A stretch of 64,000 bases of DNA from Datura wrightii. Lineage: Eukaryota > Streptophyta > Magnoliopsida > Solanales > Solanaceae. The notes under the pieces were generated by a model. It was not told the origin of the DNA, did no database searches, and saw nothing but the letters and a program-made list of their open reading frames with translations. The stretch spans positions 70,138,001 to 70,202,000 of the forward strand of contig JASDFA010000006.1 of assembly GCA_035772735.1 (NCBI GenBank), written 5' to 3'. Below, piece after piece: positions 11,101 through 23,020 of the stretch. Within the stretch, counting starts at the first letter, position 1; every line of letters starts with the position of its first letter. The position numbers and the translations under genes were made by a program.

Positions 11101-12282
11101 TTTGATGCTCTACCTAGACTTGTTGGCAGTTCGGGCTCTTGGCTACAAATTCAGCGATGTCTCTCTTCATACCATTCCACAAGTAAATATCCTGCAAATC
11201 GCGGTACATTTTAGTAGCACCATGGTGGATGGAGTATCTCAAGCTATATGCTTCAGCCAATATCTGCTGTCTCAAATCACTGATGTCCGGTACGCACAAT
11301 CTGCCCTGATAACGGAGCACCCCATCTCCCCCTTTGGGGAAAACCTCAACCTCCTTTCTGAGAACCGCTTCCTTGAGTTTAAGTAGAATGGAATCTTCAT
11401 CCTGTTTGGACTTAACTTCAACAACCAAAGAGGAGTCTGACCCGCTTTGCATCACACTCCACCCTAAACTAAGTCAACCAACTGTACCCCTAACCAAGCT
11501 AGTCTGTGAATATCCTTCGCCAACTCCTTTTTGCCTTCCTAAATATGAGCCACGCTACTCATAGACACTCTGCTTTGGGCATTAGCCACCACATTGGCTT
11601 TGCCTGGGTGATATAGTACGCTCATGTTATAATCCTTCATGAGCTCTAACCACTTTCTCTGGTGAAGACTCAAGTCCTTCTGACTGAATACATACTGAAG
11701 GCTCTTGTAATTGGTGAAAACATCAACGTGAGCCCTGTATAGGTAATGTCTCCATATTTTCAATGCAACACTACTGCTGCCAACTTCAAGTCATGAGTTG
11801 GATAATTCTTCTCATAAACTATGAGCTGTCTGGGGTGTAGGCTATCACTTTCCCCGCTGCATCAGAACGCAATCGAGTCCAACTCTGAAAGCGTCGCTAT
11901 ATACTACAAATCCATCCGATCCTTTTGGTAGAGTCAACACTGGAGAGGTAGTGAGTCAAGTTTTAATTCTTGCAAACTCTTCTCACACGCATCTTACCAT
12001 GGAATTTCACCTTCTTCTGAGTCAGCCTAGTCAGTGGAGATGTTATAGAAGAAAAGCCTTCCACAAAGCATCGGTAATAACCAACCAAACCCAAGAAACT
12101 TCTTATTTCGGTTGGAGAGGTAGGTATGGGCTAGTCTTTCACTGCTTCTATCTTTTGAGGATCAACCTGAATACCTTCACCCGAGACCACATGACCCAGG
12201 AAAGTCATGGACTTCAACCAGAATTTACACATGCTGAACCTAGAGAACAACTGGCAGTCTCTGAGTGTCTGAAGCACTATCC
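11101..12282 (-). pseudogene. Element H pol: integrase N-terminus, RNase H and RT thumb
   Basis: The frame 11114-11455 holds the integrase zinc-binding domain, with RYSIHHGATKMYRDL and KSPNCQQV. The first zinc His is Tyr (AEAYSLRYS) and the first Cys of the CPNC pair is Ser, so metal binding is lost. The frame 11539-11763 is the RNase H C-terminus (KIWRHYLY, YVFSQKDLSLHQRKWLELMKDY). The catalytic Asp of FTDHKS is Asn (FTNYKS) and VVADALSR has become VVANAQSR. Between 11764 and 12282 the RNase H N-terminus and RT thumb are readable only with several frame changes. Confidence 0.8.
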
Positions 12283-12684
12283 TCAGGTGATTAGCATGCT
12301 CTTCCTCATTTTGGGAGTATAATAGAATGTCTCGATAAATACAATAACGAACATATCCAGATACTGCTTGAAGACTCTGTTCATCAGGTCAATAAAGGCT
12401 GCAGAGGCATTTGTTAGTCTGAAGGACATAACCACAAACTCTAAGTGACCATACTGAGTCCTGAAAGCTATTTTCGGTATGTCACACTCTCTAACCCTTA
12501 GCTGATGATACCCCAACTTGAGATCTATTTTGGAGAAACAGCTACCTCCCTGAAGTTGGTCAAATAGGTCATCAATTCTGGGTAGGGGATACCTGTTCTT
12601 GAATATGACCTTGTTCAACTAACGGTAGTCGATGCACATTCTGAGGGTACCGTCATTCTTTTGCATGAATAGCACTGGAGCACC
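12283..12684 (-). pseudogene. Element H pol: reverse transcriptase palm
   Basis: The frame 12283-12618 carries RT signatures: RYPLPRIDDLFDQLQG, motif A CFSKIDLKLGYHQ with its Asp, and FVVMSFRLTNASAAF. The catalytic FIDD box is destroyed by a one-base deletion near 12332; the frame reads VIVFIET and then runs out. A stop also precedes LNKV, in the CIDYRQLNK region near 12620. The enzyme would copy element RNA into DNA; here it is dead. Confidence 0.88.
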
Positions 12685-13509
12685 CTAGGGAGAGATGTTG
12701 GGTCTGATAAAACCCTTATCAAGCAGATCTTTTAGCTGCTCCTTCAACTCCTTAAGTTTAGCCGAAGCCATTCTATAAGGAGGGATGGAGATAGGCTGAG
12801 TATCTGGAACAAGGTCTATACCAAAGTCAATTTTCCGTTCAAGAGGAACTCGGGGAAGATCTTCGGAGAACACATCGGGAAACTCGCTGACAACAGGGAC
12901 TGACTGGATAGTTGGGGTCTTAGAGTCGGAATCCTTGACCTGCACTAGATCGTAGATACATCCCTTATAAATAAGCTTCCTGGCCTTAAGGTGGGAAATA
13001 AACCTACCCTTCAGCGCTAAACTACTTCCTGACCATTCTAGAGCTTGCCCATTAGGGAATTGAAACCTGACGATCCTTGTTCTGTAGTCGACCGAGGCAT
13101 AACCGGAGTGTAACCAATTCATGCCAAGAGTGAGGTCAAAGTCGACCATGTCTAACTATACAAACTCAGCTAGAATGACTTTATTGTAGACTAAGATTGG
13201 ACAGTTTCTATACACCCGGGTGGCTCTAACTGACTTGCCAGCTGGGGTGGAGATCGAGAAAGGTTTTGAGAGGACTTCTAGACTTCTATGTAGGGAGTCA
13301 CAAATGATAGTGTGGCCCCCGAATCAAGTAGGGCATATACATCTAGATGGAAAAGACGTAACATACTCGTGACCACATCTAATGAGTAATCCTGATCCTA
13401 ACGAGATGATAATGCATAAAAATGATTTTGGTGTTGACTGCCCTCCGTGCCTGATGTGTCAGCCTACTGAGTCGATCGGCCTGCTGGAGCTGCTGAGGTA
13501 GTGGGTTGT
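12685..13509 (-). pseudogene. Element H pol: protease and RT N-terminus
   Basis: The frame 12685-13149 has LGMNWLHSGYASVDYRTRIV (linker after the protease), FPDVFSEDLPRVPL and DLLDKGFIRP, the RT entry. Further right, in another frame, the protease active site DSGAT is intact (codons at about 13313-13327, ALLDSGATLSFV). The reading is cut at 13509 by the LTR fragment that begins at 13510. Gag and the 5' LTR of H are not found to the right of 14905, so the element is truncated. Confidence 0.82.
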
Positions 13510-14905
13510 TGTCACACCCCGCCTTGGGGGTACGACTGGCACTTGGTGCCCTACTAGGACCTGAACTACTAGACTGCTAAGCCTGGGCACATCTGGCGCC
13601 TGGCTGGCTTTAACTCACATTTCTGGAAACAAAGGGCTATATAACGGCTGTAAAAACAGCCCCCGGCCCATTGGCCTATAGCCTCCTGTACCTGTACTAA
13701 CAGCTGACCAGAAACATATCAATATAGGGAAACCTATGCGGGCCGACAAGGCCACCATGCTATCTAGTTATCTATAACTTAACCATGAAGTACTGGATAG
13801 CTACGTGACCGGCAAGGTCACCACTACTGTCGAACTATGGCCCCACACGGCCAACATAAAGGAAACACAAGTACTAACAGCTATACAACTGCACGGCCTC
13901 ACACGACCGGCTCATCTGACCACAGGGAAATATATACAGACTGCAAGCCTCTAGGAGTAACCATAAAAATGATCGGGACAGGGCCCCGACCTACCCGTAC
14001 TATACAACAAAAGAAAATGAAATACACCTCTGGAATTCAGTCTCTGGATGACAGGAGCTGAATACTAGATCGCTGACAGGAATCACGTGGTATCGCCTGC
14101 TCGTCTATGAGTACCTGCAGGCAAGTAATGCAGCACCCCACCGGGCGTCAGTACCGCTGGTACTGAGTATGTAAAGCAATAACTGAAAGAAATATCAGAA
14201 AACAACAATGTAACTGATGAAACTAAACTAGGAAGGAATAGATTAACTGTCTGATAATATAAGTCATACCTTCTCTTAATTATACTGAAAGGAGCAGGAG
14301 TCATACCTGAGGATTTATCGTTCCACTGTTGATCTACTCGTATCTACTATAACACGGCACAACATATCATAACATACATAGCACACACAAACCTTACCCG
14401 CCCCCCATAAGCCGGGGGGGTACAACCAGCACAGAATCTATACCCCTACCTCGGTCATCCCATCTCATATAATAGCTATAAGCATCCCGCCGATCCCCTG
14501 GGTATGCACTTGGGCTCGTTGAGCCCCTGACTATAACTGCATCTGAGTCCGGAGGACTCCTGAATCAACACCCGGGCGTATCCGCTCGACAGGGGTGTGT
14601 AAGGGCCGATCAAGGCACAAATATGGGGAAAACTGGCATCCCATCTTCGTCCCCTGTGGGACGGCATACCACTCCGTAGAGTGACGTATCCTCGTCCTCT
14701 GGCGGACGAGTCGATACAGCTATCAACCCTGGGGCAGTCATGGATGCTAGGTAGTCCAACCCCAAACAATACAACGGTCTCAACTAGTAATACTATCTGC
14801 ATGTCCCACATATTGAAGCTAATAGTGGTAAAGTATTTGTATATACTATATGCTGAGCTAGCGATAGTAATATGTACGTACTTAATACATGCTGAGGCTG
14901 GTAAT
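13510..14905 (-). mobile_element. Truncated LTR fragment of the C family inside H
   Basis: The minus strand matches the last 1.38 kb of the C LTR (36927-38307) closely and collinearly. Shared words include the terminal GCGGGGTGTGACA, CCAATGGGCCGGGGGCTG, GCATGGTGGCCTTGTCGGCC and GACGAGGATACGTC. The outer end at 13510 is a proper LTR terminus. Similarity stops at about 14905, just after CAGCCTCAGCATG, so about 1.19 kb of the LTR 5' part is missing. The right breakpoint coincides with loss of the rest of H, pointing to a deletion that removed both. Confidence 0.85.
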
Positions 14906-16559
14906 TTTCTAAATTTGCGGTCACGTGTTAGTAGGTCTATTTATTTATTTATTTTTGGAGTCCACCTATGCTTTAAAAAAAATGATTCGAGAGTGCTTGA
15001 CATTTTCATTGTTTTGATTTTCATCTAATACTAGAATGAGATTACTTGAGAACATATGTGATAAATGTATTAAAAGATAATTAATGTGTTAAAATAGCCT
15101 CATGTGTTTTGGTCTAGATGTTAAATAGAAATGCAATAGTGTATGTGGTGGTATTTGCATATATTTTGTGCATCTATAAAGACTTTATTTATGAATTTAT
15201 TTATTTTAAAAGTGAATGATTAGATCCTATTTTACTTGATATCATAGGCTAGATTATTAAATAATGGCTTGATGTTTTCCTCTCTATTTTTTTATTATAC
15301 ATCTCTTCTGCCTTGCACTTTCTCGTGTTCATAGGATCTTGTTTACATTATATTATTCCATAAATAATATTCATGTTGATCACATGTTCGTATAGGCTTT
15401 GGTGTGATAATTTGAAGTAATTTTGTTAGTGTAATTGAGGATGAGATTTTATAACCCTTATAAAAGAGACTAAAAATGCAAATTAACTTCAGTAGAACAT
15501 TTTATGCACTTGTATTTAGGCTCTCTTACTTTGGCAGTTCATTATTTTTGAAGTTTTCTTGGTAATATTTATATAATAGTTATTAGTCATAAGATTACTT
15601 AGCACCTTCTAATTATATGTTCATTACATTATATGTCTATTCTCACAACTGCTTTATTCTTTGGTGCAAATGGGATTGGAGCCTCCTCATGAAAACGCCT
15701 TCCAAATTCACGCCGCAGAAGAGTTGATGGAGCGATATTGTTGTGTGAAAGCTCAAGCGGAGTAGTCACCCCGAGAGGGGTCAGGTATGTTTTGAGAAAT
15801 GATTAAACAGGTAGGCTATTGTTGGCTTCTTGTATGAAGCGCATTATAGCTTTATAAAAAAAAATAAAGCAACTCATTACTCCGGTCCTTTATAAATTTT
15901 ATATATTACCCTTTTAAAAGTCTCAAAGACTTGACAACTTTCTCTATTATGCTAAACTATCGAGATAATCCCTTCATGCAATCTAAAAATTAAAATATAT
16001 ATGTATATTAGCTATATATGACTTTTTAAATGCTTAAATATTTTATTTAGAACTCTTGCACAAATTTTTTTTTAAGAATTCTTTTCATCTTGTCTTAAAG
16101 CATTTAACAGGATCAATCATAAGAAAATGAAATAAGGAGAGTAATATTGGGCCCATTTTCAGCCTTGTCCTACCCTGATCCCTCTCTCTTATCCTCAACT
16201 TTATGTATTGTTTGTTAATTTATTATTTATTTTAGTATCATGTTTGGAAGCAATCAGGTTAGTTCCTTTATATTTACTCTTATAATTTTCTATTTTAGTT
16301 TTTCTTAATTGTTTATATTATTCAATTACTTTAAGTGTTCTATTGGAAGCGAACAGGTACGTTTTCTCTTCTCATGTATTTGAATAGTATATCTTTGGAT
16401 TGGGTGTATTTTATTAAAGTAAATTTCGTATGCTTAATCACCTAGTTAGCTAGACTTATTTTAATTAAATAACTAAGTCTACGTGTCTAGATTTATTTAT
16501 TCATTTTGATTAATAATAATTTTACTTGCTTAATCATTTGCCTATGTTAGACTCAAAGA
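14906..16559. other. AT-rich sequence, probable Tat/Ogre LTR body
   Basis: No gene supported. It runs into the Tat/Ogre-type LTR end at 16560-16855, so at least its right part (about 15660-16559) may be the body of that LTR. Two similar words, GTTTGGAAGCAATCAGGTTAG (16239) and CTATTGGAAGCGAACAGGTACG (16340), are about 100 bp apart. The left boundary is unknown. Confidence 0.35.
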
Positions 16560-16855
16560 AAAAAATTATTTTCTGTTTATGGCTTAATTTCCCCCACAAA
16601 ATTGAATCCTGAAGGGACCCACAATTGTAGACCTCGAAAGATCCCTAACACCTTCCCTTCGAGGTAACTTGAACTCTTACCCGACTCGGTGATGTAGGCT
16701 AGTTAAAGTGAATTTTCTGCATATTTAGTTTAGTATGGAGCCCTAACGCACCATAATTCGTTAGGTGGTGACTCTTTCTTCTTCTTTTTTTTTTAATCCT
16801 AAAAGAATTGTTACATGTTGAAATCCACTTTTTGCAAGAAAAATAGAGCGTGATA
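16560..16855 (+). mobile_element. Tat/Ogre-type LTR 3' end
   Basis: The order of words AATTGAATCCTGAAGGGACC, CACAATTGTAGACCTCGA, CTAACACCTTCCCTTCGAGG, CGCACCATAATTCGTTAGG and TGGTGACTC matches what I know of Tat/Ogre LTR ends. The second half also occurs at 5810-5960. It breaks off at AGAGCGTGATAG before any primer site. Confidence 0.5.
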
Positions 16856-17439
16856 GTAGTTTGTTCCCATAAACTCTCCCCAACGCCAGCCCCAGTTCAT
16901 TCCAATGAACTCCGAGAGGCTAGCCACAGTTTGTTTCCATGAACTCCAGAAGACAACCTCAGTTCGTTGCTAAGTTCGTTTTCATGCACTTCTCAGTCCT
17001 TAAATGATTTCAACAATTTCAAACACAATTTTTCTTTGTAAGAATCTTGGTAAATTAGTTTTTTCCTATCTAATTCTATTTTTTAGTTCAAAACTTGATG
17101 TTAATTAGTTATTTATCCTACTAAATATTATCAAATTTTTTGAGTCTAATTTTCTTTCGTCCTAAATCCTTCTTATGCTTTTCTCATTTTATTTCGTCGT
17201 TAATTTTCTTGGTTCAAGTTCGTTAGAATTTATTGTGTCTTCTATTTTTCTACCAACAAGGCTCATTCTTATCAAGAGTAGCAATTGCGCACTTTATCTA
17301 CCCCCGACTTCAACAACTTTCAACATCAGCTGAGCCAATTGTGAGGTTACTCAAAGGTGTGCAAACTTGAGCTACTTGAGAGGTTGTTCTCTAACTACTA
17401 ACTTTGTTTGCTTATTTGTTGAGTGTCTTTACAATTTCC
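16856..17439. other. Hairpin-rich non-coding stretch before element J
   Basis: Contains the palindrome GTTCAT-TCCA-ATGAAC (16895-16910) and decayed variants (GTTTGTTTCCATGAAC at 16929, GTTCGTTTTCATGCAC near 16976). The same words occur at 5064-5180. It may be the LTR or leader of J or of an older element. No LTR ends or primer site found. Confidence 0.4.
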
Positions 17440-18904
17440 TAATCTTGGAGCTAAGATAGATAAATTGATGAATGGGTTAGCCAGCTTAAATAAAAAGTTT
17501 GGGGTTGTGGAGAATGATATTACGGTGATGTCCTTTTATGAGGCACTTACAAGTGGGGCCGCTCATTAGGAATATTCTCAAACCTTATCCCACACTACCA
17601 CCCACCACTTATACCACCCTTCTCCACAAATGGCTATCCCACCCACTCTTGAGAACACATCTCATCCAACTTATACCAATATCAATATCATCTTTAACCC
17701 CCACTCTAACCCTACAAGTCCAATATCAACCAAACCTTCCAAATTCAAATTCACCACCCCAAAATGAGAATCCAAGGGCAAATGACCCTTAGATGATCTT
17801 GACAATTTTGGTGACAACTATGGTAAAAAGTTGGAAAGACAAGGAGGTCAAAGGAGATTTGACAATAGAGGAGGCAGTAGAGGAGCAAGAATGCAAATGC
17901 ATATGAAAAGGGGAATACATGGAGGTCACCGAGATCATGGAAATATTGAACACAATTGTGGGAATGACCAGTATGGTGATTAATGGTACTATGGAGGTCG
18001 AGATCACGGGACCAACTCTATCAAGGTCACTCTTCCAAGCTTCAAAGAAATAGTGACCCCGAAGAATCCCTCAATTGGGTGTGACTCAATGTGATCAAAT
18101 TTTTCAAACTAAGGACATATCTGAAGTGACGAAGGCAACCTATGCTATTGTTCAATTTGAAGGGTTTGCTTCAACATGGTGAAAATTTTTGGTAAGAGGT
18201 AGAAGGGATATGGTGTTGATGTCATTCCTATTTGGGAGATATTGAAGACAATCATGATAAGAAAGTATATCACTAAGTAGTTCAAGCAAGATCAACTCAC
18301 AAATGTCTGCACATTGAGGCATCAGTTCAAGAGTGTAGAAGAGTACTATGATCAGTTTAAACTTTGAAAATATGAGTTGACTTTGTAGAGGAACAAGCTT
18401 ATAACTCTACTCAATTTAGATCCAGGTTGAACAAAGAAATTGTTTCTCAAATCCGACTCTCCAAGTATTCACCTTTAGAAGAAACATTTGAAACGGCTAT
18501 TGAAGTTGAGCGGGGGCTCAAAGAGGAAAAATAATTCAAACCAAAAGGGGTATTAGCCTAATGGAGTAAAGATAAAGAGGTAGGTAACTCTTCTTCCCAT
18601 TGGTCCAAGTCCAAATACACAAGGTAAGACTTCAAGAAGCTATTTGAGAAGACTCCTCCTCCACAAGGGCAAAATGTTCCAAAGAATGTGCCAAGAGAAG
18701 GAGGTAATAAGCCTGTCCACTACTTCAAATGTCAAGGTTGGGACCATGTGATGAGTGACTGTAGCAATAGGAAGGAGTTTATTGCGAGAGAAGAAGTTCC
18801 TTATCCCAAGAATGAGGAGGAATGTAATAGTGATCTTGACGATACCCAAGAAGAAGAAGATGACTTCAGTAATGATGAAGAGTTTGAGCAATATACCTTA
18901 TAAA
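17440..18904 (+). pseudogene. Element J gag (nucleocapsid-type zinc knuckle)
   Basis: Decayed gag of a Ty3/gypsy element, readable in pieces. A helical N-terminal part (LGAKIDKLMNGLASL, 17452-17500) is followed by a Pro/Thr-rich linker and a Gly/Arg-rich stretch (RRFDNRGGSRGARM, about 17850). The capsid core has SIKVTLPSFK (18018) and LRHQFKSVEEYYDQFKL (about 18313), then the knuckle HYFKCQGWDHVMSDC (about 18718-18762), in which the first zinc Cys is Tyr. An acidic tail (DLDDTQEEEDDFSND) closes the 18688-18903 frame. Gag packages the element RNA. More than ten stops and several frameshifts make this copy one of the oldest in the window. Confidence 0.75.
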
Positions 18905-19629
18905 AATATGTGGAGATCACCACTCCAAACTATGCTTCTAGAAGGGCCATGATTATTCAAGTTATGGATCCAAGCCAAATGGAAAACCTTTTCCATTCCA
19001 AGTGTCTCATCAAACGGAATGGGTGTGTCTTAATCGTTGATAGTGGGAGTGTGCAAAAATAGCTAGTACCACATTAGTAAGTTTCTGAATCTCCCAACTA
19101 CTAAACATGCTAACCCTTACAAACTTTAATAGCTAAATAATTGTGGGTAGTTGAAGGTGAAAAAATAATTATTGATTAAGCTCAAGGTTGGAGATTACCG
19201 TGATAAAATTTTATGTGATGTGTTACCAATACAAGCTTGCCACCTACTACTAAGAAGACTTTTAAAATACGATCATATGACTAGGTATGGTAGGACAATC
19301 AATAGGTATTCAAAATTGATGAATGATCATCAATACCTTCTCCAACCAATGACACCTTTTACAGGTTGGTGAGGTATATCAAAAGATGAGGAGCTTAAGG
19401 ATATGGGCAAGGCTGATGGAAAAGGAAGTGGTAGTAAGTAAATTGCCAAAGAGGGGAGTGACAAAAGGAAGGAGCCTAAGGGGAAGAATAAGGTGGAACT
19501 CTTGACAAGTTACGAGGAGATTAGGACGAGGTTGAGGAACAAAGTTTGATGATCCTAATCATGCATAAGGATTACTCTTTGCTTACTAATGAACTAACAT
19601 ATTCTTTGTATAGCCCTATCTCTTATCTT
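18905..19629 (+). pseudogene. Element J protease region
   Basis: The words RRAMIIQVMDPSQMENLFHS lead into a recognisable aspartic-protease active site, VDSGS (GATAGTGGGAGT at 19039-19050), followed by a stop. Downstream, LKVGDYRDKILCDVLPIQACH (part of 19172-19372) fits the C-terminal half of the protease. The Lys-rich segment at 19430-19550 is the linker to RT. Confidence 0.6.
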
Positions 19630-20300
19630 TTGTAAGATTATATAGATGTTTTCCCTGAGGAGCTCCCAAGGGGATTGACACCTCTTAAAGGTATTGAACA
19701 TCAAATCGACTTTGTCTCGGGATCTCAATTGTCAAATAAGGCGGATTACAGAAGCAGCTTAAAGGATACAAAAGAGCTTCAAATACAAGTGTAGGAACTC
19801 TTTGGGAAGGGAGTTGTGAATGAAAGCATAAGTCCTTGTGCAATATCGATCATCTTGATTCCAAAGAAGGATAGAAGATGGAGAATGTGCACTGATGTTT
19901 GGGTCATCAATAAAATAATGGTAAAATATTCCATCCCATACCTTATTTAGATGAAATGCTTGATGAATTAAATAGTTCTTGCCTTTTCTCTAAAACTAAT
20001 ATTAGGAGTGGTTATGAAGCCCGGTGATGAGTGGAAAACGACACTCAAGTCCAAGTTTGACCTATATGAATGGTTGGTGATGTCTTTCGGTATAACTAAT
20101 GCTCCTAGTACTTTCATGCATTTGATGAATCATGTAATGAAGCCATCCGTTGGCAAGTTTGTGGTTGCCTAATTTGATGATATTTTGATCTATATCAATA
20201 ACATGAATGAGCATTTGAATTGTGTATTTGATGTGCTTAGACAAGAACAATTTTATGCTAATGTTTCTAAGTGTGTCTTTTGTGTTGATGAAGTTTTTTT
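19630..20300 (+). pseudogene. Element J reverse transcriptase
   Basis: RT is recognisable from YIDVFPEELPRGLTP (19640) through FGKGVVNESISPCA, LIPKKDRRWRMCTD, LVMSFGITNAPSTFMHLMNH and the catalytic box FDDILIY (20172-20192; a stop sits just before it). The motif A region reads LAFSLKLILGV instead of the FSKIDL type, so the first catalytic Asp is gone. Stops and frame changes are frequent. Confidence 0.8.
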
Positions 20301-21050
20301 CTTGTTTTATTGTAAGTTCAAGGGGCATTGAGGTGGGTGGATCCAAAACAGACGCTAATTGTCCAACTCCTAAATCCATTGGTAGTGGAAAGTTTTTATG
20401 GAATGACTAGATTCTATAGACGTTTTATTAAGGGTTTTAGTACCATAATCGCTCTCTTGACCAAGGTAATTCGTAAGGATAAACTTTTTTCTTGGTGTAA
20501 GGAGCAAGCAAACGCATGTGAAACCTTGAAAGAAATGTTTAGCTCTGCACCATAGGTCCTATTCTTTTTCCCCATTTCGCTCAAGTTTGAGAAGATATTT
20601 AATGTCAAATGTAATGCTAACAAAGTAGGTATTGTTGTCGTTTTAACTAAAAACCAAAAACTAATTGCCTATTTTAGTGAAAAGCTCAAAGGTGTGGCTT
20701 TAAATTATTCTACTTATGATTCTGAGTTGTATTCATTGATTAGAGCCTTGGGTAATTGACAATATTACATGTGGCCCAAAGAATTTGTGATTAGAACCAA
20801 TTATGAGTCTTTGAAACATCTTAGGGCCGGAGAGAAGTTGAACAGAAGGTATGCCAAATGGGTTGAATTCATTGAAACTTTTCTTTATGTAATTTAATAC
20901 AAAAAGGAAAAGGATAGTATTGTAGTGGATGTCTTATATAGAAAGTATATTTTGATAAATACTTTGTCTTCTAAATTGATGAGATTTGAATGTTTGAAGA
21001 CATTATATCACAAGGACCCCAACTTTGTTAAGATCTTTTAAGATTACGAA
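20301..21050 (+). pseudogene. Element J RNase H
   Basis: The RT thumb (FYGMTRFYRRFIKGFSTI at 20395-20450) leads into RNase H: LIAYFSEKLKGVALNYSTYD, the acidic YDSELYSL, WPKEFVIRTNYESLKHL, KWVEFIETFLYVI and IVVDVLYRKYIL. Of the catalytic acids, the first (CDAS type) and the third (RTDHES type) appear as Asn; the Glu of YDSELY and the last Asp of VVDVL remain. Several in-frame stops. Confidence 0.78.
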
Positions 21051-22310
21051 GAATGGAAAAGGGAAAGATGGTTTAGGGATGGATCTTCTACTCCCCACTC
21101 CAAGTTTGATGGTTTCTTATTTACGAACAGCAAACTTTATGTGCCCGTGAGCTGTTGGAGAGAAATATTTGTGAGAGAGGCACATGATGGGGGCTTAATG
21201 AGTCATTTTGGTATTGATAAGACTTTGGTAACTCTTGAGGAATAATTTTATTAGCCAAAAATAAGTAATGATTTTGCTCAAATTGTGGCCTATGTGTTGA
21301 ATGTAGAATTGCTAAATCTAGACTTCTTTTTCATGGTTTGTACACCCTCTCCGTACCCTTCAAAAACCTTGACTTGATATTTCTATGAATTTTATTTTGG
21401 ATTTGTCAAGAACTAAAAGGGGAAAAGATATCATTTTCATTATTGTTGGCTGATTTTCAAAGATGACTCATTTTATTGCATGTCATAAATGTGATAAAGC
21501 TTCTGATATTGCATTTTTACCTGTTGAGCATTTGGTTGAATTGAATTGTATTCCCAATACATTATGAGTTATAGGAACTCTAAGTTCCTTATTCACTTTT
21601 GGAAGGAATTGTGGGGTAGACTTGATACTAAATTGTTATTTTTTTTACCTCTTGTCACCCCCAAAACGATGGCTAAATCGAAGTTGTGAATAGGACTTTG
21701 GGTTATATGTTTTGAAATGTGGTGAGTGGAAAATTGATATCTTGGGAAGAGCATTTTCCTTTAAGTTGAATTTGCTTATACAGAGTCATTCATAGTACTA
21801 TTGGCATGTCTTCATTTAAGATCGTTTATGATTTTAACACACTAACCCCTTGGGATCTCACCCATTTGTCCCAAGATATTGTTTTGAGTTTAGATGGTAA
21901 CCAAAGGGCCAATGCTATGAAGAAACTACATGATAAAGTGAGACTTCACCTTGAGAAGAAGAACCAAGAGACGGCCAAAAAGGCAAATAAGGGTAGTAAG
22001 AATTGTGCTTGAACCGGGAGATTGGGTATGGGTATATTTTTGCAAGGAGCAATTTTCAACCAAGAGGAAGATCAAGTTGATGCCAAGGGGTGATGGACTG
22101 TTCCAAGTGCTTGAGAGGCTAAACGACAATGCTTATAAGATTGACCTTTCTTTGGAATATCAAGTGCATAGTACCTTCAGTATTTGTGATCTTTCTCTCT
22201 TTGATACTTCTGATGGTGATCCTCTAAATTTGAGGACAAATCCTTTTCAAGAAGAGGAGAATGATGCACATCAAGTTGCATCTAGGCCATTCACAGGGAA
22301 TCAAGCTTGA
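21051..22310 (+). pseudogene. Element J integrase and C-terminal domain
   Basis: The N-terminal zinc domain keeps both His (EAHDGGLMSHFGIDKT at 21177). The Cys pair survives only in a shifted frame (TGTGTTGAATGT near 21292). The first catalytic Asp is Asn (MNFILDLS, about 21390). The core is then badly shifted. The C-terminus is open at 21951-22310 with LEPGDWVWVYFCKEQF, KLMPRGDGLFQVLERLNDNA and a stop at 22308-22310. This tail differs from the QIRKLRNK...WRN chromodomain tail of B, C, D, E and H, so J belongs to another gypsy clade; which one I cannot say. Confidence 0.78.
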
Positions 22311-23020
22311 GATCTCCAAGTTCTACAAGGGTTATTCATGAAAATAGAGGTTCTTGAGTATACATTGATGCCAAGCAAGGGGTTCTATACTTTGATGATT
22401 GCTTGGGTAGAAGTAAGGGAAGCCTAGTTTGTAAACTAGGGCTAACACTGCAATTTACACAAAAAATCATTTTTGAGCTATTTTTATAATAAATTAGTAT
22501 AGACTATAAATAGATGAGTTTCACTCATTTTAGACCTAGAGCCTATTTGGATTGACTTATTTTAAGTGTCTTTAAGCTAAAATGGCTTTTAAGTATTTTT
22601 TTTTAGTATTTGGGTAAATTTTAGAAGTACTTTTAAGCATTTGTTTCTAAGTCAAAATAATAAAATAAGTCAAAAGTTATATGTTAGAAATCCTAACTTA
22701 TAACTTCTGACTTGTAAGCCATAAGTCATAAGCTAATCCAAATAGGCTCTTAGTTTTTTTAGATGAATATTGGCTTCTCTTCTCTTGAGAGAAATTGAGA
22801 ACTTGGTTAAAGTTATTGTTGAGACTTGTTTGGAAAAGTGATTATAATTCCCTTTAGGTTCATTTGATAGTATAGATATTTGATTGGATTCCAATTAATA
22901 GAAAGTTTTGATTGATATAACCATTATTGTTTATTGATTTTCATCTTTATGTCTATCTTTTATATTTATTCCTTGTTTTAGTTAGGGTTTTAATTTCTGC
23001 ATTTTAATATTTTAGTTTGT
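22311..23020 (+). mobile_element. Downstream (probable LTR) region of element J
   Basis: Follows the integrase stop and is duplicated at 3945-4560. Because two copies at different places share it, it is probably LTR or 3' UTR of the J family. Ends are undefined. It is interrupted by the MITE at 22539-22749. Confidence 0.55.
22539..22749. mobile_element. Tourist-like (PIF/Harbinger) MITE
   Basis: A 211-bp element with terminal inverted repeats GAGCCTATTTGGATT and AATCCAAATAGGCTC, extended by further pairing (TGACTTATTTTAAG with CATAAGTCATAAGC). It is flanked by CTA and TTA, a 3-bp TWA-type duplication with one change. The paralogous copy at about 4219 has the uninterrupted site AGACTTAGTTTTTTAGATG. 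Short, AT-rich and non-coding. The superfamily call rests on the 3-bp duplication and the TTTGG-type terminus. Confidence 0.85.
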
